From assembly GCF_002153375.1 (NCBI RefSeq), contig NZ_MTBQ01000011.1:1-64000 (forward strand): DNA of 64,000 bases, in the 5' to 3' direction. The translations under genes and the position numbers were made by a program. Position 1 is the stretch's first letter, and each line of letters begins with the position of its first letter. Below are positions 17,665 to 25,926 of this stretch, in pieces. This DNA is from Oceanobacillus rekensis. GTDB lineage: Bacteria; Bacillota; Bacilli; Bacillales; Amphibacillaceae. The notes under the pieces were generated by a model, which saw only the letters and a program-made list of their open reading frames with translations, was not told the origin of the DNA and did no database searches.

Positions 17665-18000
17665 TTATTTTATTACCTTCTTACCTAGCAATGAAATAGG
17701 AAGAGCTTCTTCTTTTTCATACATTTCCTCAAGAAGGTTAATTCGATGTCCCCATGCAAAAACACCATTTATGTAATTGATTTTAAATGTAAAACCAGGC
17801 TCCATTTTCAATTGATATATTTCTTCAGCAGAAAAGTCACCCGGATGCATCGTATATGCCATAGCAACTTGCATTTTTCGCTCATTTATTTGAACCTCTG
17901 AAACGTTACCCAATTGTTCTGCCTTTTGGGCCTTTTCTTTTAATGTACCTATTTCTCTATATAATTGCTCAATTGAATAATCACTGTAGCGATAATTCAT
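17665..18000 (-). CDS. yfhH: YfhH family protein
   Basis: 111 residues. The N-terminus 'MNYRYSDYSIEQLYREIGTL' and the end 'EEALPISLLGKKV' are characteristic of the small YfhH (DUF1811) family of Bacillaceae. An N-terminal helical hairpin is followed by a small beta domain with 'FKINYINGVFAWGHRINL'. Next to recX, as in B. subtilis. GGGGTGG precedes the ATG. Function unknown. Confidence 0.9.
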   Translation of the reverse strand: MNYRYSDYSIEQLYREIGTLKEKAQKAEQLGNVSEVQINERKMQVAMAYTMHPGDFSAEEIYQLKMEPGFTFKINYINGVFAWGHRINLLEEMYEKEEALPISLLGKKVIK

Positions 18001-18057
18001 ATGTCCACCCCTTCCCCTACTATTTTACCAATGGTTCAATCTAAATGGAAAGCATTT

Positions 18058-18873
18058 TTAATCCTCTGTTATTTTATCTGTCAAAAACTTGTTAATCATT
18101 TCAAAAGAAAATCCTTTACGGTATAAGCCTTCCGTTACTTTTTTTCGCAGTTCATATCCTTCATGTTTCGACTCATGCTTTCGTAATAACTTCTCTCCCT
18201 GGTATACAAGTGCATCCCATTCTCCATCTGTATCTTTCTCATCGTAAACGTCAGCAAATGCTTCCTTTATTGCAGCTTGTGCAAACCCCTTTTGCAATAA
18301 TGTAGTTTGCAGCTTTTGGACCTGTTTTTTGTAGGATTCCTTCTTACTGGAGTTTATCTTTTTGCTCATTAGTTTTTTTATTTTTTCATATTGTATTTCA
18401 ATTGGATAATTCTCTAGAGCTGATTCTGCTATTACCTGCGAAACACCTTTATCCATCAATTCCTTTTTAATCAATTTCGGACCTTTTGAAGATGTATTTA
18501 TTCTTGTCAGAACAAACATATTCGCAAACTGCTCATCATCAATCAAGTTCTCATTTGTCAGCTTTATGATTATTTGATCAATATGCTCCCCATCTACTTC
18601 CTTTTTCACTAAATAATCGATTATTTCTTTTTTTGATCGCATTCGATAGCTTAGAAAGTTAATTGCTTGGGTATATGATTTATGTAATGTATCTTTTTGA
18701 ACGAGTGTGGTTATCATGGAATCTTCTAATTCGAGACCTTTACGAAGTCGATATTCAATTAAAATAGCTTCATCCACACTAAAGCCATATTCTTCACCCT
18801 TGGCAGTGTTCAAAAAAATATTGTACCGATTCTTATTTTTTACTTGTGTAGTGATTCGGGTAATCTTTCTCAT
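18058..18873 (-). CDS. recX: regulatory protein RecX
   Basis: 271 residues, the usual long Bacillus form. RecX binds RecA filaments and modulates recombination and SOS. It is made of repeated three-helix units, for example 'YTQAINFLSYRMRSKKEI', 'DEQFANMFVLTRINTSSKGP' and the C-terminal 'RKKVTEGLYRKGFSFEMINK'. ATG 18873 is preferred to the GTG three codons upstream because GGAAGGGGG is then correctly spaced. B. subtilis recX (yfhG) also lies between yfhH and yfhF. Confidence 0.93.
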   Translation of the reverse strand: MRKITRITTQVKNKNRYNIFLNTAKGEEYGFSVDEAILIEYRLRKGLELEDSMITTLVQKDTLHKSYTQAINFLSYRMRSKKEIIDYLVKKEVDGEHIDQIIIKLTNENLIDDEQFANMFVLTRINTSSKGPKLIKKELMDKGVSQVIAESALENYPIEIQYEKIKKLMSKKINSSKKESYKKQVQKLQTTLLQKGFAQAAIKEAFADVYDEKDTDGEWDALVYQGEKLLRKHESKHEGYELRKKVTEGLYRKGFSFEMINKFLTDKITED

Positions 18874-19055
18874 AGCTCTCACCCCCTTCCTTTATCATAC
18901 CAGAATGAGTGTTAAGTCGCCTACTATGAATAGGTACGATATTTTCATTATTTCTGGACACTTTCTATTAGAAAATAATTCCCGAATCACTACGCTAAGA
19001 ATCGAATTGATGTATATACTACTAATGACAATAGGTTTTACTTGGAGGGTTTACA

Positions 19056-19943
19056 TTGAATTTTCTTATTAGCGGTGGTACCGGTTTTGTTGGCAACAAT
19101 CTTACTAAATCCTTGCAATCGAAAGGACATCATATATTTATCCTCACTCGCACCCCTGATAAACACACGAACAAGGATGGCATGACATACATAAACTATG
19201 ATTATCCGGTCTGTGAACTGCCAGTTATCGAAGGTGTCATTAATCTAGCTGGTGAATCACTGTTTGGTTACTGGTCATCAAAGAAAAAGGAAAATATTAT
19301 AAACAGCAGATTGGAAACTACGAATCAGGTTATTCAACTTATTAAAGATATGAAAATCAAACCAAATGTTTTTATCAGTGGATCTGCTATCGGGTATTAT
19401 GGAACTTCTGAAGATCTTATTTTTACTGAAGCAACAACGCAAGCTGGAAAAGACTTTTTAGCTGAAGTGACCGTTAAATGGGAAGAAAGCGCAAAGCTTG
19501 CAGAAACGCTTGGAGTTCGTACTGTTTATGCACGATTCGGTATTATTTTAGGAAATGAAGGATCGCTTCCGTTAATGAGCCTTCCGGTTAATATGTTTGC
19601 AGGTGGGAAAATAGGTAATGGCGAGCAATGGATGTCCTGGATTCATATAGATGATGCAGTCAACTTGTTGGAATATTGTCTGTCTCACCCTTCCATAGAT
19701 GGGATAGTTAATTTCACGGCACCAAATCCAAAAAGAAATAAGGATTTTATGAAAATATTAGCCAAAAGCCTTAAGCGGCCATACTGGTTTCGAACCCCTT
19801 CCACATTGTTAGATGCAACGATAGGGGAAATGGGACAATTAATAACTAAAGGACAATATGTGTTGCCTAAAAAGGCCCTGGATCAAGGGTTTAAGTTCAC
19901 ATATCCAATTCTTGAGGATGCTTTGAAAAACATGAAGGAATGA
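19056..19943 (+). CDS. yfhF: TIGR01777-type NAD(P)-binding epimerase/SulA-like (YfhF)
   Basis: 295 residues. N-terminal Rossmann motif 'GGTGFVGNNL' of extended short-chain dehydrogenases; 'SGSAIGYYGTSED' gives the Y-containing catalytic region; the C-terminal DUF1731-type tail includes 'TPSTLLDATIGEMGQLITKG'. Members resemble nucleotide-sugar epimerases, with no firm substrate. The start is TTG (19056) with GGAGGG 7 nt before. Divergent from recX, as in B. subtilis. Confidence 0.92.
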   Translation: MNFLISGGTGFVGNNLTKSLQSKGHHIFILTRTPDKHTNKDGMTYINYDYPVCELPVIEGVINLAGESLFGYWSSKKKENIINSRLETTNQVIQLIKDMKIKPNVFISGSAIGYYGTSEDLIFTEATTQAGKDFLAEVTVKWEESAKLAETLGVRTVYARFGIILGNEGSLPLMSLPVNMFAGGKIGNGEQWMSWIHIDDAVNLLEYCLSHPSIDGIVNFTAPNPKRNKDFMKILAKSLKRPYWFRTPSTLLDATIGEMGQLITKGQYVLPKKALDQGFKFTYPILEDALKNMKE

Positions 19944-20015
19944 TAATTTTATTTTACAATATAATTATAAAAAACAGTTCCCTTTTCAATAAAAAGATTG
20001 TAAAATAAAATTATC
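19942..20015. repeat. perfect 19-bp inverted repeat downstream of yfhF
   Basis: Arms GATAATTTTATTTTACAAT (19942-19960) and its exact complement (19997-20015) with a 36-nt loop. The left arm begins inside the yfhF stop codon. The pure A/T sequence and lack of a T run after the stem argue against a simple terminator. Confidence 0.8.
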
Positions 20016-20064
20016 AAAATACGAAAGAGATGAATAAACCGTATCACATTACGACAAAGAATTA

Positions 20065-20132
20065 TATAGGGAAGGCAAATGGTGCGCCACCAGTTTTCAC
20101 TGGTTCTAGTGGGTTCGATTCCCACCCCGAAT
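20065..20132 (+). pseudogene. tRNA-like remnant
   Basis: A perfect T arm, GTGGG-TTCGATT-CCCAC (20109-20125), is followed by CCCGAAT. Before it lie an anticodon-like arm ACCAG-TTTTCA-CTGGT (6-nt loop, one base short) and a D-arm-like GGC-AAATGGTGC-GCC. The acceptor arm is only partly paired (TATAGGG against CCCGAAT), and there is no CCA. The order and spacing fit a decayed tRNA, possibly anticodon TTC. It is unlikely to be functional as a tRNA. Confidence 0.45.
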
Positions 20133-20167
20133 TTTTGTTGAACGCTAAATAAAAATTCGAGGGTGGG
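20121..20167 (+). repeat. strong hairpin overlapping the tRNA-like 3' end
   Basis: CCCACCCCGAATTTTT (20121-20136) pairs with AAAAATTCGAGGGTGGG (20151-20167), with one bulged A and a 14-nt loop. The left arm is the 3' side of the tRNA-like T arm and acceptor, so the two structures exclude each other. It lies about 70 nt upstream of the acetyltransferase start. Confidence 0.7.
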
Positions 20168-20234
20168 TCACTCACTGATTTCCTTACAAGGAAGATCTGT
20201 GTTTTTACCCGCCTGGAATGAGGAGGGTTTTTTT

Positions 20235-20792
20235 ATGCTTAAAATGCGTGATTTACATGAGGTGCCTATGCTATATGAACTGATGAACCATCCAGATGTA
20301 TTTCCCTATGTAAGACATAAAGCAAGCAATAGTGATGAATTTTATTTCATTACAAAGCAAACAATCGAAGCAGAAGAAAATGGGGAGTTAATATCCCGAA
20401 CGATTATTGATGAGTATTACCAACCAATAGGTACGATTAATCTTTTTGATATTCATGAAAATCATGGGTTTTTAGCTACATGGATTGGTCAGCCTTATTT
20501 TGGAAAAGGGTATAATCAACAAGCTAAAGAACATTTTTTCGATATACTATTTTTCTCTTATAACATCGAGGGCATATTTATGAAAGTAAGAAAAGCAAAT
20601 AAACGCTCCTTAAAGGCAGTCTTAAAGCTACCATATGCAGCTTTGGGTAATGAAATTTACCCGCATGTATATGGAAAGGTCAATAGAGAAGCGGAAATTT
20701 ATGATTTGTTTGTAATTACTAAAGATAATTATATGTCCTATCAGCAATTCAGAACATTGGAAGTACAACCAACGGATGAAGAAGTTTCTTGA
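20235..20792 (+). CDS. GNAT family N-acetyltransferase
   Basis: 185 residues. GNAT features are 'ISRTIIDEYYQPIGTINLFD', 'ATWIGQPYFGKGYNQQAKEH' (acetyl-CoA loop, degenerate G-x-G) and 'VRKANKRSLKAVLKLPY'. ATG 20235 follows GAGGAGGG; an in-frame extension to 20163 would run through the hairpin and lacks a binding site. The gene sits between yfhF and yfhE. The target is unknown. Confidence 0.85.
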   Translation: MLKMRDLHEVPMLYELMNHPDVFPYVRHKASNSDEFYFITKQTIEAEENGELISRTIIDEYYQPIGTINLFDIHENHGFLATWIGQPYFGKGYNQQAKEHFFDILFFSYNIEGIFMKVRKANKRSLKAVLKLPYAALGNEIYPHVYGKVNREAEIYDLFVITKDNYMSYQQFRTLEVQPTDEEVS

Positions 20793-20862
20793 TTTTTTAT
20801 TGTATCTTCCGCATAAACCTCCATTTATTAGGATATTCTAGTTAGTAAAGTGAGGGATTAAG

Positions 20863-20991
20863 ATGGCTAAAATGAAACCAGGTCAAGCCGAAAAGTTTCT
20901 GTCAAAGACGCAGGAAGTACTGTACCAAAAAGAGTTCAAACATGCAGACCGTATTTACAATCAAATCTCACAAAAAGGAAACCGACGCTAA
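20863..20991 (+). CDS. yfhE: YfhE family small protein
   Basis: 42 residues: MAKMKPGQAEKFLSKTQEVL, then YQKEFKHADRIYNQ and a basic end. 'TQEVLY.KEFK.AD' fits the short YfhE family of Bacillaceae, and in B. subtilis yfhE follows yfhF. GAGGGATTAAG precedes the ATG and a terminator overlaps the stop. Its role is unknown. Confidence 0.7.
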   Translation: MAKMKPGQAEKFLSKTQEVLYQKEFKHADRIYNQISQKGNRR

Positions 20992-21006
20992 TTGCTTCGG
21001 TTTTTC
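20980..21006 (+). terminator. terminator after yfhE
   Basis: Stem AACCGA/TCGGTT with an 11-nt loop then TTTCTTTTT; the stop codon is inside the loop. Confidence 0.75.
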
Positions 21007-21045
21007 TTTTTGGCTTTTTTAGTTTCATGCTTATAATACTCGATG

Positions 21046-21455
21046 CTCGTAGTTGAGATAAACTACGAAGTAACTTCTGGTTTTCTATCAGTACGCAGAA
21101 ACTTCGGCGACCGCTCTGGGAAATACACTTTGCGCACCTTAGGGGGCTGGTGAGCCAACTTGCACTAAAGCGCTACGTTGTCTCACCGATGCCTTTCCTC
21201 CCGCTGGAGTCTACGTATATTTCCTAGAGCTGGCTAGAAGTTTAAATACTATTAACTGTATTAGTGTTTGTTTAAAAATCTGATCACACAATTTCACCAG
21301 TCCGGCATCGCTGTGGGCGGTAACTCCTGTGGAAAAAGCACGTGTCTGAAGACCAGAAGAGTGGTTTTCTCTTCGGGGCTGAGGCCGTGCCCTAAGGATG
21401 CGCATCCGCCCGCAGCGATTCCGGACGGCGGTAAAAGCACATACCAGTAGTTACT
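21046..21455 (+). repeat. large dispersed repeat family 1, copy C (complete)
   Basis: Both modules present. Module 1 is 21113-21230, bounded by GCTCTGGGAAATACA and a diverged TATATTTCCTAGAGC. Module 2 is 21295-21431, bounded by CACCAGTCCGG and CCGGACGGCGG, with GGGCGG/CCGCCC, GCACG/CGTGC and CTGAAGACCA/TGGTTTTCTCTTCGG pairing concentrically. Outer flanks also pair: CGAAGTAACTTCTGG (near 21067) with CCAGTAGTTACTTCG (near 21444). No protein-coding signal. Confidence 0.9.
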
Positions 21456-21700
21456 TCGCACTTTATAGATTTTGTGACAAAAACAATTTTAGTGAGATGA
21501 GTAAGGAGTTCTCTTATACTTTTATCCACAGAGCATTCTATTTTTGTCAAAAATCAGTAAATTTACTCTACTTACTCACACTGAATTGTGGATAATGTGG
21601 ATAAATTGGATTATTTAAGTTATATAGTTGTTTATAATGTGTATAAGATTGTTGATATCATTTAAAAACTTATTATATATGCTCTCCCTTTTATTTTCTA
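21456..21700. other. A+T-rich intergenic stretch
   Basis: Between repeat copy C and the GntR promoter. It contains several TTATCCACA/TGTGGATAA-like words (for example near 21523 and 21590) but no gene or clear structure. Confidence 0.4.
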
Positions 21701-21729
21701 TTGTCTCCCTTTGTTCTAACTGTTATAAT
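21701..21729 (+). promoter_or_regulatory. promoter of the GntR/ABC operon
   Basis: -35 TTGTCT (21701-21706), 17-nt spacer, -10 TATAAT (21724-21729). Confidence 0.7.
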
Positions 21730-21749
21730 ATATATATAACAGTTAGAAC
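21713..21749. promoter_or_regulatory. 37-bp palindromic operator for the GntR regulator
   Basis: Arms GTTCTAACTGTTATA (21713-21727) and the exact complement (21735-21749) around a 7-bp ATATATA centre. It covers the -10 element and lies 20 nt before the regulator start, as expected for an autoregulated YtrA-type repressor. Confidence 0.85.
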
Positions 21750-21770
21750 ATGTGAATGGAGTGATAAAAA

Positions 21771-22166
21771 TTGTTCATTCAACTGGATTTAGAATCAGCA
21801 GAACCGATTTATATTCAGTTACAACATCAAATTATTGAAGGTATCGCAAAAAAGAAGCTACAACCTGGCGATCCCCTGCCTTCCGTTCGGTCATTGGCTG
21901 CAGATATAGGCATCAATCTCCATACGGTGAACAAAGCATATCAGTATTTGAAGCAGGAAGGGTTTATATTAATTCATCGTCAAAAGGGTGTTGTAATAAA
22001 CCCAGATGGCTTTCCAAAAGCTGATGAAGCATATAAGAAGCAACTTAAAAGCAGTCTGCATCCGCTCATTTCCAATGCCATTAGCCGTGGACTTGGAGAA
22101 GATGATTTTTTGCGAATTTGCAGTGATATTTTTAATAAATTTAAAGTAGAAGGTGAAAACGGATGA
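21771..22166 (+). CDS. GntR family repressor, YtrA subfamily
   Basis: 131 residues. N-terminal winged helix with 'PIYIQLQHQIIEGIAKKKLQ' and 'LPSVRSLAADIGINLHTVNKAYQYLKQEGF', then a short C-terminal helix pair typical of YtrA-type regulators that control ABC transporters. TTG start (21771). The 3' end overlaps the next gene by 4 nt (ATGA). Probably represses this operon by binding the palindrome upstream; the effector is unknown. Confidence 0.92.
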   Translation: MFIQLDLESAEPIYIQLQHQIIEGIAKKKLQPGDPLPSVRSLAADIGINLHTVNKAYQYLKQEGFILIHRQKGVVINPDGFPKADEAYKKQLKSSLHPLISNAISRGLGEDDFLRICSDIFNKFKVEGENG

Positions 22167-23269
22167 ACTTTTTCATTTTAATATTTGTGTTAATACTAAT
22201 TCCCATTTTCATAGCCACTATATTTATACCTTATTGGACTAGAAGAACAGAGAGTTTTGGTGTATCGATACCAGAGGAACTATACAGCAGAACAGATATT
22301 CAACAGATGCGAAAAAACTACGCAATTTTAACTGGTATTCTAAGTCTATTTGTTACAGTAATTTTCTTAATCATAAGTACTTTCCTGCCAAACGATGAAA
22401 ACTCCATCAGTATACTATTCGGCGCAATAATTATTTTTTATATCATTGGAAGCTTTCTTGTTTATTTGAAATTCCATGGAGGTATGAAGAAACTAAAGGA
22501 AAAAGAAAATTGGCTGAAGGAAAAGTCACAGCAAGTTTTCGTCGATGTCCGTTTTCGTGATAAGAAGCTTACCCATTCGAACTTATGGTTCTTTATCTCC
22601 TTTCTTATTACAATTGCTACCATTTTCATTACATTTCAATCCTACCAGCAAATTCCCGATAGAATACCAATGCAATATAACTTTGCCGGTGAGGTTACGG
22701 ACTGGACTGAAAAATCATATCGTTCTGTTTTGCTTAATCCCATCATGCAAATGTATTTAACGATGTTATTTCTATTCATAAATACTGTCATTGCCCGATC
22801 TAAACAGCAAATCGATCCGGATAATCCAGAAGAATCGATTCGAAAAAATGTCTTATTCCGACGAAGATGGTCGGCATATATCATTATTTCAAATTTAGCA
22901 TTAACAGTGATGTTTACATGTATTCAACTTTCTTTCATTTATCCGATTAATCAGCAGTTATTAACCTTGTTGCCATTGATCATAGCAATTGGATCAATAA
23001 TTGGTGCGATTGTACTTTCGTTCACTACTGGTCAGGGTGGCAGCCGAGTGAAAAGTGCAACAGGAAAAAGCGGGAATATCATCAATCGCGACGATGATAC
23101 GTATTGGAAGCTTGGTCAGTTTTACTTTAATAAAGAAGATCCAGCATTATTTTTAGAAAAGCGATTTGGCGTAGGCTGGACCATAAATCTTGCAAGACCA
23201 TTAGCATGGCTTTTATTCTTAGGAATTATCGGCTTAGCATTTGCTATACCACTCTTGCTTGGAATTTAA
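22163..23269 (+). CDS. DUF1648/DUF5808 membrane protein
   Basis: 368 residues with about seven membrane helices. A DUF1648-like segment has 'PDRIPMQYNFAGEVTDWTEKS', and the C-terminus has the DUF5808-like 'DDTYWKLGQFYFNKEDPALFLEKRFG'. Related proteins (SdpI/YdfR-like) often sit with GntR regulators and some are immunity proteins against toxic peptides. That role here is inference. Overlaps the regulator by 4 nt. Confidence 0.85.
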   Translation: MNFFILIFVLILIPIFIATIFIPYWTRRTESFGVSIPEELYSRTDIQQMRKNYAILTGILSLFVTVIFLIISTFLPNDENSISILFGAIIIFYIIGSFLVYLKFHGGMKKLKEKENWLKEKSQQVFVDVRFRDKKLTHSNLWFFISFLITIATIFITFQSYQQIPDRIPMQYNFAGEVTDWTEKSYRSVLLNPIMQMYLTMLFLFINTVIARSKQQIDPDNPEESIRKNVLFRRRWSAYIIISNLALTVMFTCIQLSFIYPINQQLLTLLPLIIAIGSIIGAIVLSFTTGQGGSRVKSATGKSGNIINRDDDTYWKLGQFYFNKEDPALFLEKRFGVGWTINLARPLAWLLFLGIIGLAFAIPLLLGI

Positions 23270-23291
23270 TCTTTAGAAGGAGGTAAATAAA

Positions 23292-23495
23292 ATGCAGGAG
23301 CTATTTGAATCAATCAACTGGGCCCTTATAACACCTCTTCTTGTAATACAGGCAATATTATTACTTGTCGCCCTCATTGATTGGGCAAAGGAAGAGGAAA
23401 CAAGTGGACCAAAATGGATGTGGTTTTTTATCATTGTTTTCGTTAACATTATCGGCCCTGTTCTCTATTTTATATTTGGAAAGAGGCGAGATTAA
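23292..23495 (+). CDS. PLDc_N domain membrane protein (YxlE-like)
   Basis: 67 residues, two transmembrane helices with the PLDc_N signature 'PKWMWFFIIVFVNIIGPVLYFIFGK'. It has no phospholipase domain. In B. subtilis, yxlE has the same form and precedes the yxlF-yxlG ABC transporter in the sigY operon. AGGAGG precedes the ATG; the stop abuts the next start. Confidence 0.88.
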   Translation: MQELFESINWALITPLLVIQAILLLVALIDWAKEEETSGPKWMWFFIIVFVNIIGPVLYFIFGKRRD

Positions 23496-24404
23496 ATGAC
23501 ATTGTTAACCGTTAAAAAACTCACAAAAAAATACCAAGATAAGCCGGCAATTAATAAAGTCAGTTTTAATTTACAACAAGGTAAATGCATTGCCTTAATT
23601 GGCCCTAATGGTGCTGGCAAAACTACGATGTTACGAATATTGGCAGGACTCCTGAAACCGACAGAGGGAACAGTGACTTTTACCGACATGCAAGCCAATG
23701 ATGATATTCGAAAATTTATAGGATACTTACCACAGTATCCTGTGTTTTATTCGTGGATGACTGGGTTTGAATTTCTAGTATTCAGTGGACAGCTTGCCTT
23801 TATCTCAAAAGTTGAAGCAAAAAAGCGTGCAGAAGAATTATTGAAAAAGGTAGGTATTTACGATGCGAGAAACCAGCGAATTGGAAAGTATTCTGGCGGA
23901 ATGAAACAACGTCTTGGCATCGCACAGGCGATCATTCATAAGCCTAAACTATTACTATTGGATGAGCCTGTTTCTTCACTGGATCCATTAGGTCGTCGGG
24001 AAATTCTACTATTAATCCAAGAATTAAAGCAAGGGATGACCATTCTTTTTTCAACCCATATTCTTAGTGATGCAGATGAAGTAAGTGATGAATTATTGCT
24101 CCTTCATCAAGGAGAAATTGTAGAATCCGGCTCACTAAGCAAATTAAGAGAAAAGCATCAAACCTCAGTCATCAAACTGGAATTCAAAGATAATCTAGAC
24201 GAATATCAGTCCAAAGTTAATAAGTTAAGAAGTGTAACAGATAGCTATATAGAAGGGAATATGCTGACCATTACAGCTATAAATGTTTCGTCAGCAAGAA
24301 ATGAAATCTTAATGGCTGCTGCGAATGAGAACTGGGAATTAGATAGTTTCACACTTGACCGAGCATCCTTGGAAGATGTGTTTATGAAAGTGGTGAATAA
24401 TTAA
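23496..24404 (+). CDS. ABC transporter ATP-binding protein (YxlF-like)
   Basis: 302 residues. Walker A 'GPNGAGKTT', Q-loop 'LPQYPVFY', signature 'KYSGGMKQR', Walker B 'LLLLDEPVSSLDP', H-loop 'STHIL'. The C-terminal about 90 residues are an accessory domain seen in drug and antibiotic ABC exporters. Its ATG directly follows the stop of the PLDc_N gene, and its stop overlaps the permease start by one base. Confidence 0.92.
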   Translation: MTLLTVKKLTKKYQDKPAINKVSFNLQQGKCIALIGPNGAGKTTMLRILAGLLKPTEGTVTFTDMQANDDIRKFIGYLPQYPVFYSWMTGFEFLVFSGQLAFISKVEAKKRAEELLKKVGIYDARNQRIGKYSGGMKQRLGIAQAIIHKPKLLLLDEPVSSLDPLGRREILLLIQELKQGMTILFSTHILSDADEVSDELLLLHQGEIVESGSLSKLREKHQTSVIKLEFKDNLDEYQSKVNKLRSVTDSYIEGNMLTITAINVSSARNEILMAAANENWELDSFTLDRASLEDVFMKVVNN

Positions 24405-25180
24405 TGCAATGGACCACACTTTTTAAAAAAGAGATGGTGGAAAGCTGGCGAAACAAAAAGTTAATTTGGCTACCATTAGTTATGATTTTACTTGCCATTA
24501 TGGACCCTATTTCCAATTATTATATGCCACAAATTATCGAAGCCGTTGGAGGTTTACCAGATGGCGCTACATTTGAGCTTCCTGATTTTACTCCGGCTGA
24601 AGTTGTCATGATGAGTCTTTCTCAATTCAGTACGTTAGGTGTGTTAATCGTTGTACTAGTCTCGATGGGAACGATTGCCGGAGAAAGAAAGAGTGGTATT
24701 TCAGAGCTTGTTTTAGTAAAACCTGTTTCTTACGGTAATTATATTACTGCAAAATGGGCAGCACTTCTTTTGCTTGTTTGGATTTCCTTCTTTCTGGGGA
24801 TGCTTGCAAGTTGGTACTATATTAATATTCTTTATGGTGATTTATCATTTGGAAGCTTTTCACGAATTATATTCTTCTATGGATTATGGTTAATGTTTGT
24901 AGTTACACTTTCCATTTTCTTTAATTCAATGATTAAAACATCAGGCCTTGTCGCATTTTTTACAATAGCAACAATCATGTTGATGCGAGTTGTCACAGAA
25001 GTATTTAATCATATACTTGAATGGAGTCCAAATAATCTTTCCAACTATATTCTAGAAATGCTATTAACCGAAAGTATTCCTTCTAACCTGATTGGAACAG
25101 CAATCATAACTATTATTATTACAGCTACCCTATTAATTGTATCGATTAATACTTTCAAGTCAAAGGAGCTTGCAAACTAA
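24404..25180 (+). CDS. ABC transporter permease (YxlG-like)
   Basis: 258 residues with six transmembrane helices of the ABC-2 type. The large first extracytoplasmic loop includes 'GGLPDGATFELPDFTPAEVV', and 'GERKSGISELVLVKPVSYGNY' is the conserved cytoplasmic coupling segment. Partner of the ATPase upstream; the start overlaps the ATPase stop (TAATG). Substrate unknown; YxlFG-type exporters are linked to export or modulation of sigma-Y. Confidence 0.9.
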   Translation: MQWTTLFKKEMVESWRNKKLIWLPLVMILLAIMDPISNYYMPQIIEAVGGLPDGATFELPDFTPAEVVMMSLSQFSTLGVLIVVLVSMGTIAGERKSGISELVLVKPVSYGNYITAKWAALLLLVWISFFLGMLASWYYINILYGDLSFGSFSRIIFFYGLWLMFVVTLSIFFNSMIKTSGLVAFFTIATIMLMRVVTEVFNHILEWSPNNLSNYILEMLLTESIPSNLIGTAIITIIITATLLIVSINTFKSKELAN

Positions 25181-25182
25181 AA

Positions 25183-25222
25183 AAAGAGGACTAATGCTAT
25201 TATTAGCACTAGTCCTCTTTCT
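25183..25222. terminator. bidirectional terminator between two ABC cassettes
   Basis: Stem AAAGAGGACTA/TAGTCCTCTTT with further pairing TGCTA/TAGCA inside. It separates convergent operons. Confidence 0.92.
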
Positions 25223-25923
25223 CATTTTGCTTTCACTGTTGTTACTCTTCGTAAAAACACGTATGAAATACAATATATAACTAAGCCAGCAACAAAAATT
25301 TGCAGGAAGTAGAACATATCAATTGTTTGATAAAGATTAATAAAGTAATCAACTATCCAACCCTTGGCAACCCCAAAGAGTAACCCAACTGCGATTAGCC
25401 CAATTACTGCTCCCCCACCAAGTAATCCATATTTGTAAAATAGGAGTCCGATGATAAACATAAAGGACAATAGGAAGAACATGATGACCGTATCGATCAT
25501 GACCCTGTTAAGCCATGTATCTTCCAGTAGTTGTGCTACATGAAGAAACGAAAAATTATCCAGGCCAATCATGTCCGTAAATAATATGGTAACTGTGTGC
25601 AACGTATTTGCTGCTATTGCATTAACAAGTGCGACCCCGAGAAAAAAGATGCCAATACTGATGAATAGATTTTTACGAACAGACCCTATTTTTAATGAAA
25701 AGGGAATACTTTCTTTTACTGTTAAGAACCCTAAAATGGAACAGTAAATATAGATAGGAATGGTAATAAAAAAGATAAAAAAACTTTCTTCAAAACGCAA
25801 CAGAATATATGAAAATGATAGACATACAACTAAGATACTTAATAGAATTGTCCAGAATATCTTTAATGAGTACTGAACATCCGTAATAAAGAAATAAATC
25901 AACCCTTTTAGCTGTCTCCCCAT
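25222..25923 (-). CDS. ABC transporter membrane protein
   Basis: 233 residues with six predicted membrane helices, and a conserved-looking cytoplasmic 'TVKESIPFSLKIGSVRKNLF'. It follows the ATPase gene by 3 nt and is the probable permease of a YtrA-regulated exporter. Substrate unknown. Confidence 0.8.
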   Translation of the reverse strand: MGRQLKGLIYFFITDVQYSLKIFWTILLSILVVCLSFSYILLRFEESFFIFFITIPIYIYCSILGFLTVKESIPFSLKIGSVRKNLFISIGIFFLGVALVNAIAANTLHTVTILFTDMIGLDNFSFLHVAQLLEDTWLNRVMIDTVIMFFLLSFMFIIGLLFYKYGLLGGGAVIGLIAVGLLFGVAKGWIVDYFINLYQTIDMFYFLQIFVAGLVIYCISYVFLRRVTTVKAK

Positions 25924-25926
25924 TGA

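Noticed and set aside
21211-21595. Several 60-65-codon frames on both strands
   Set aside because: All lie in repeat copy C, change frame between copies and lack ribosome binding sites.
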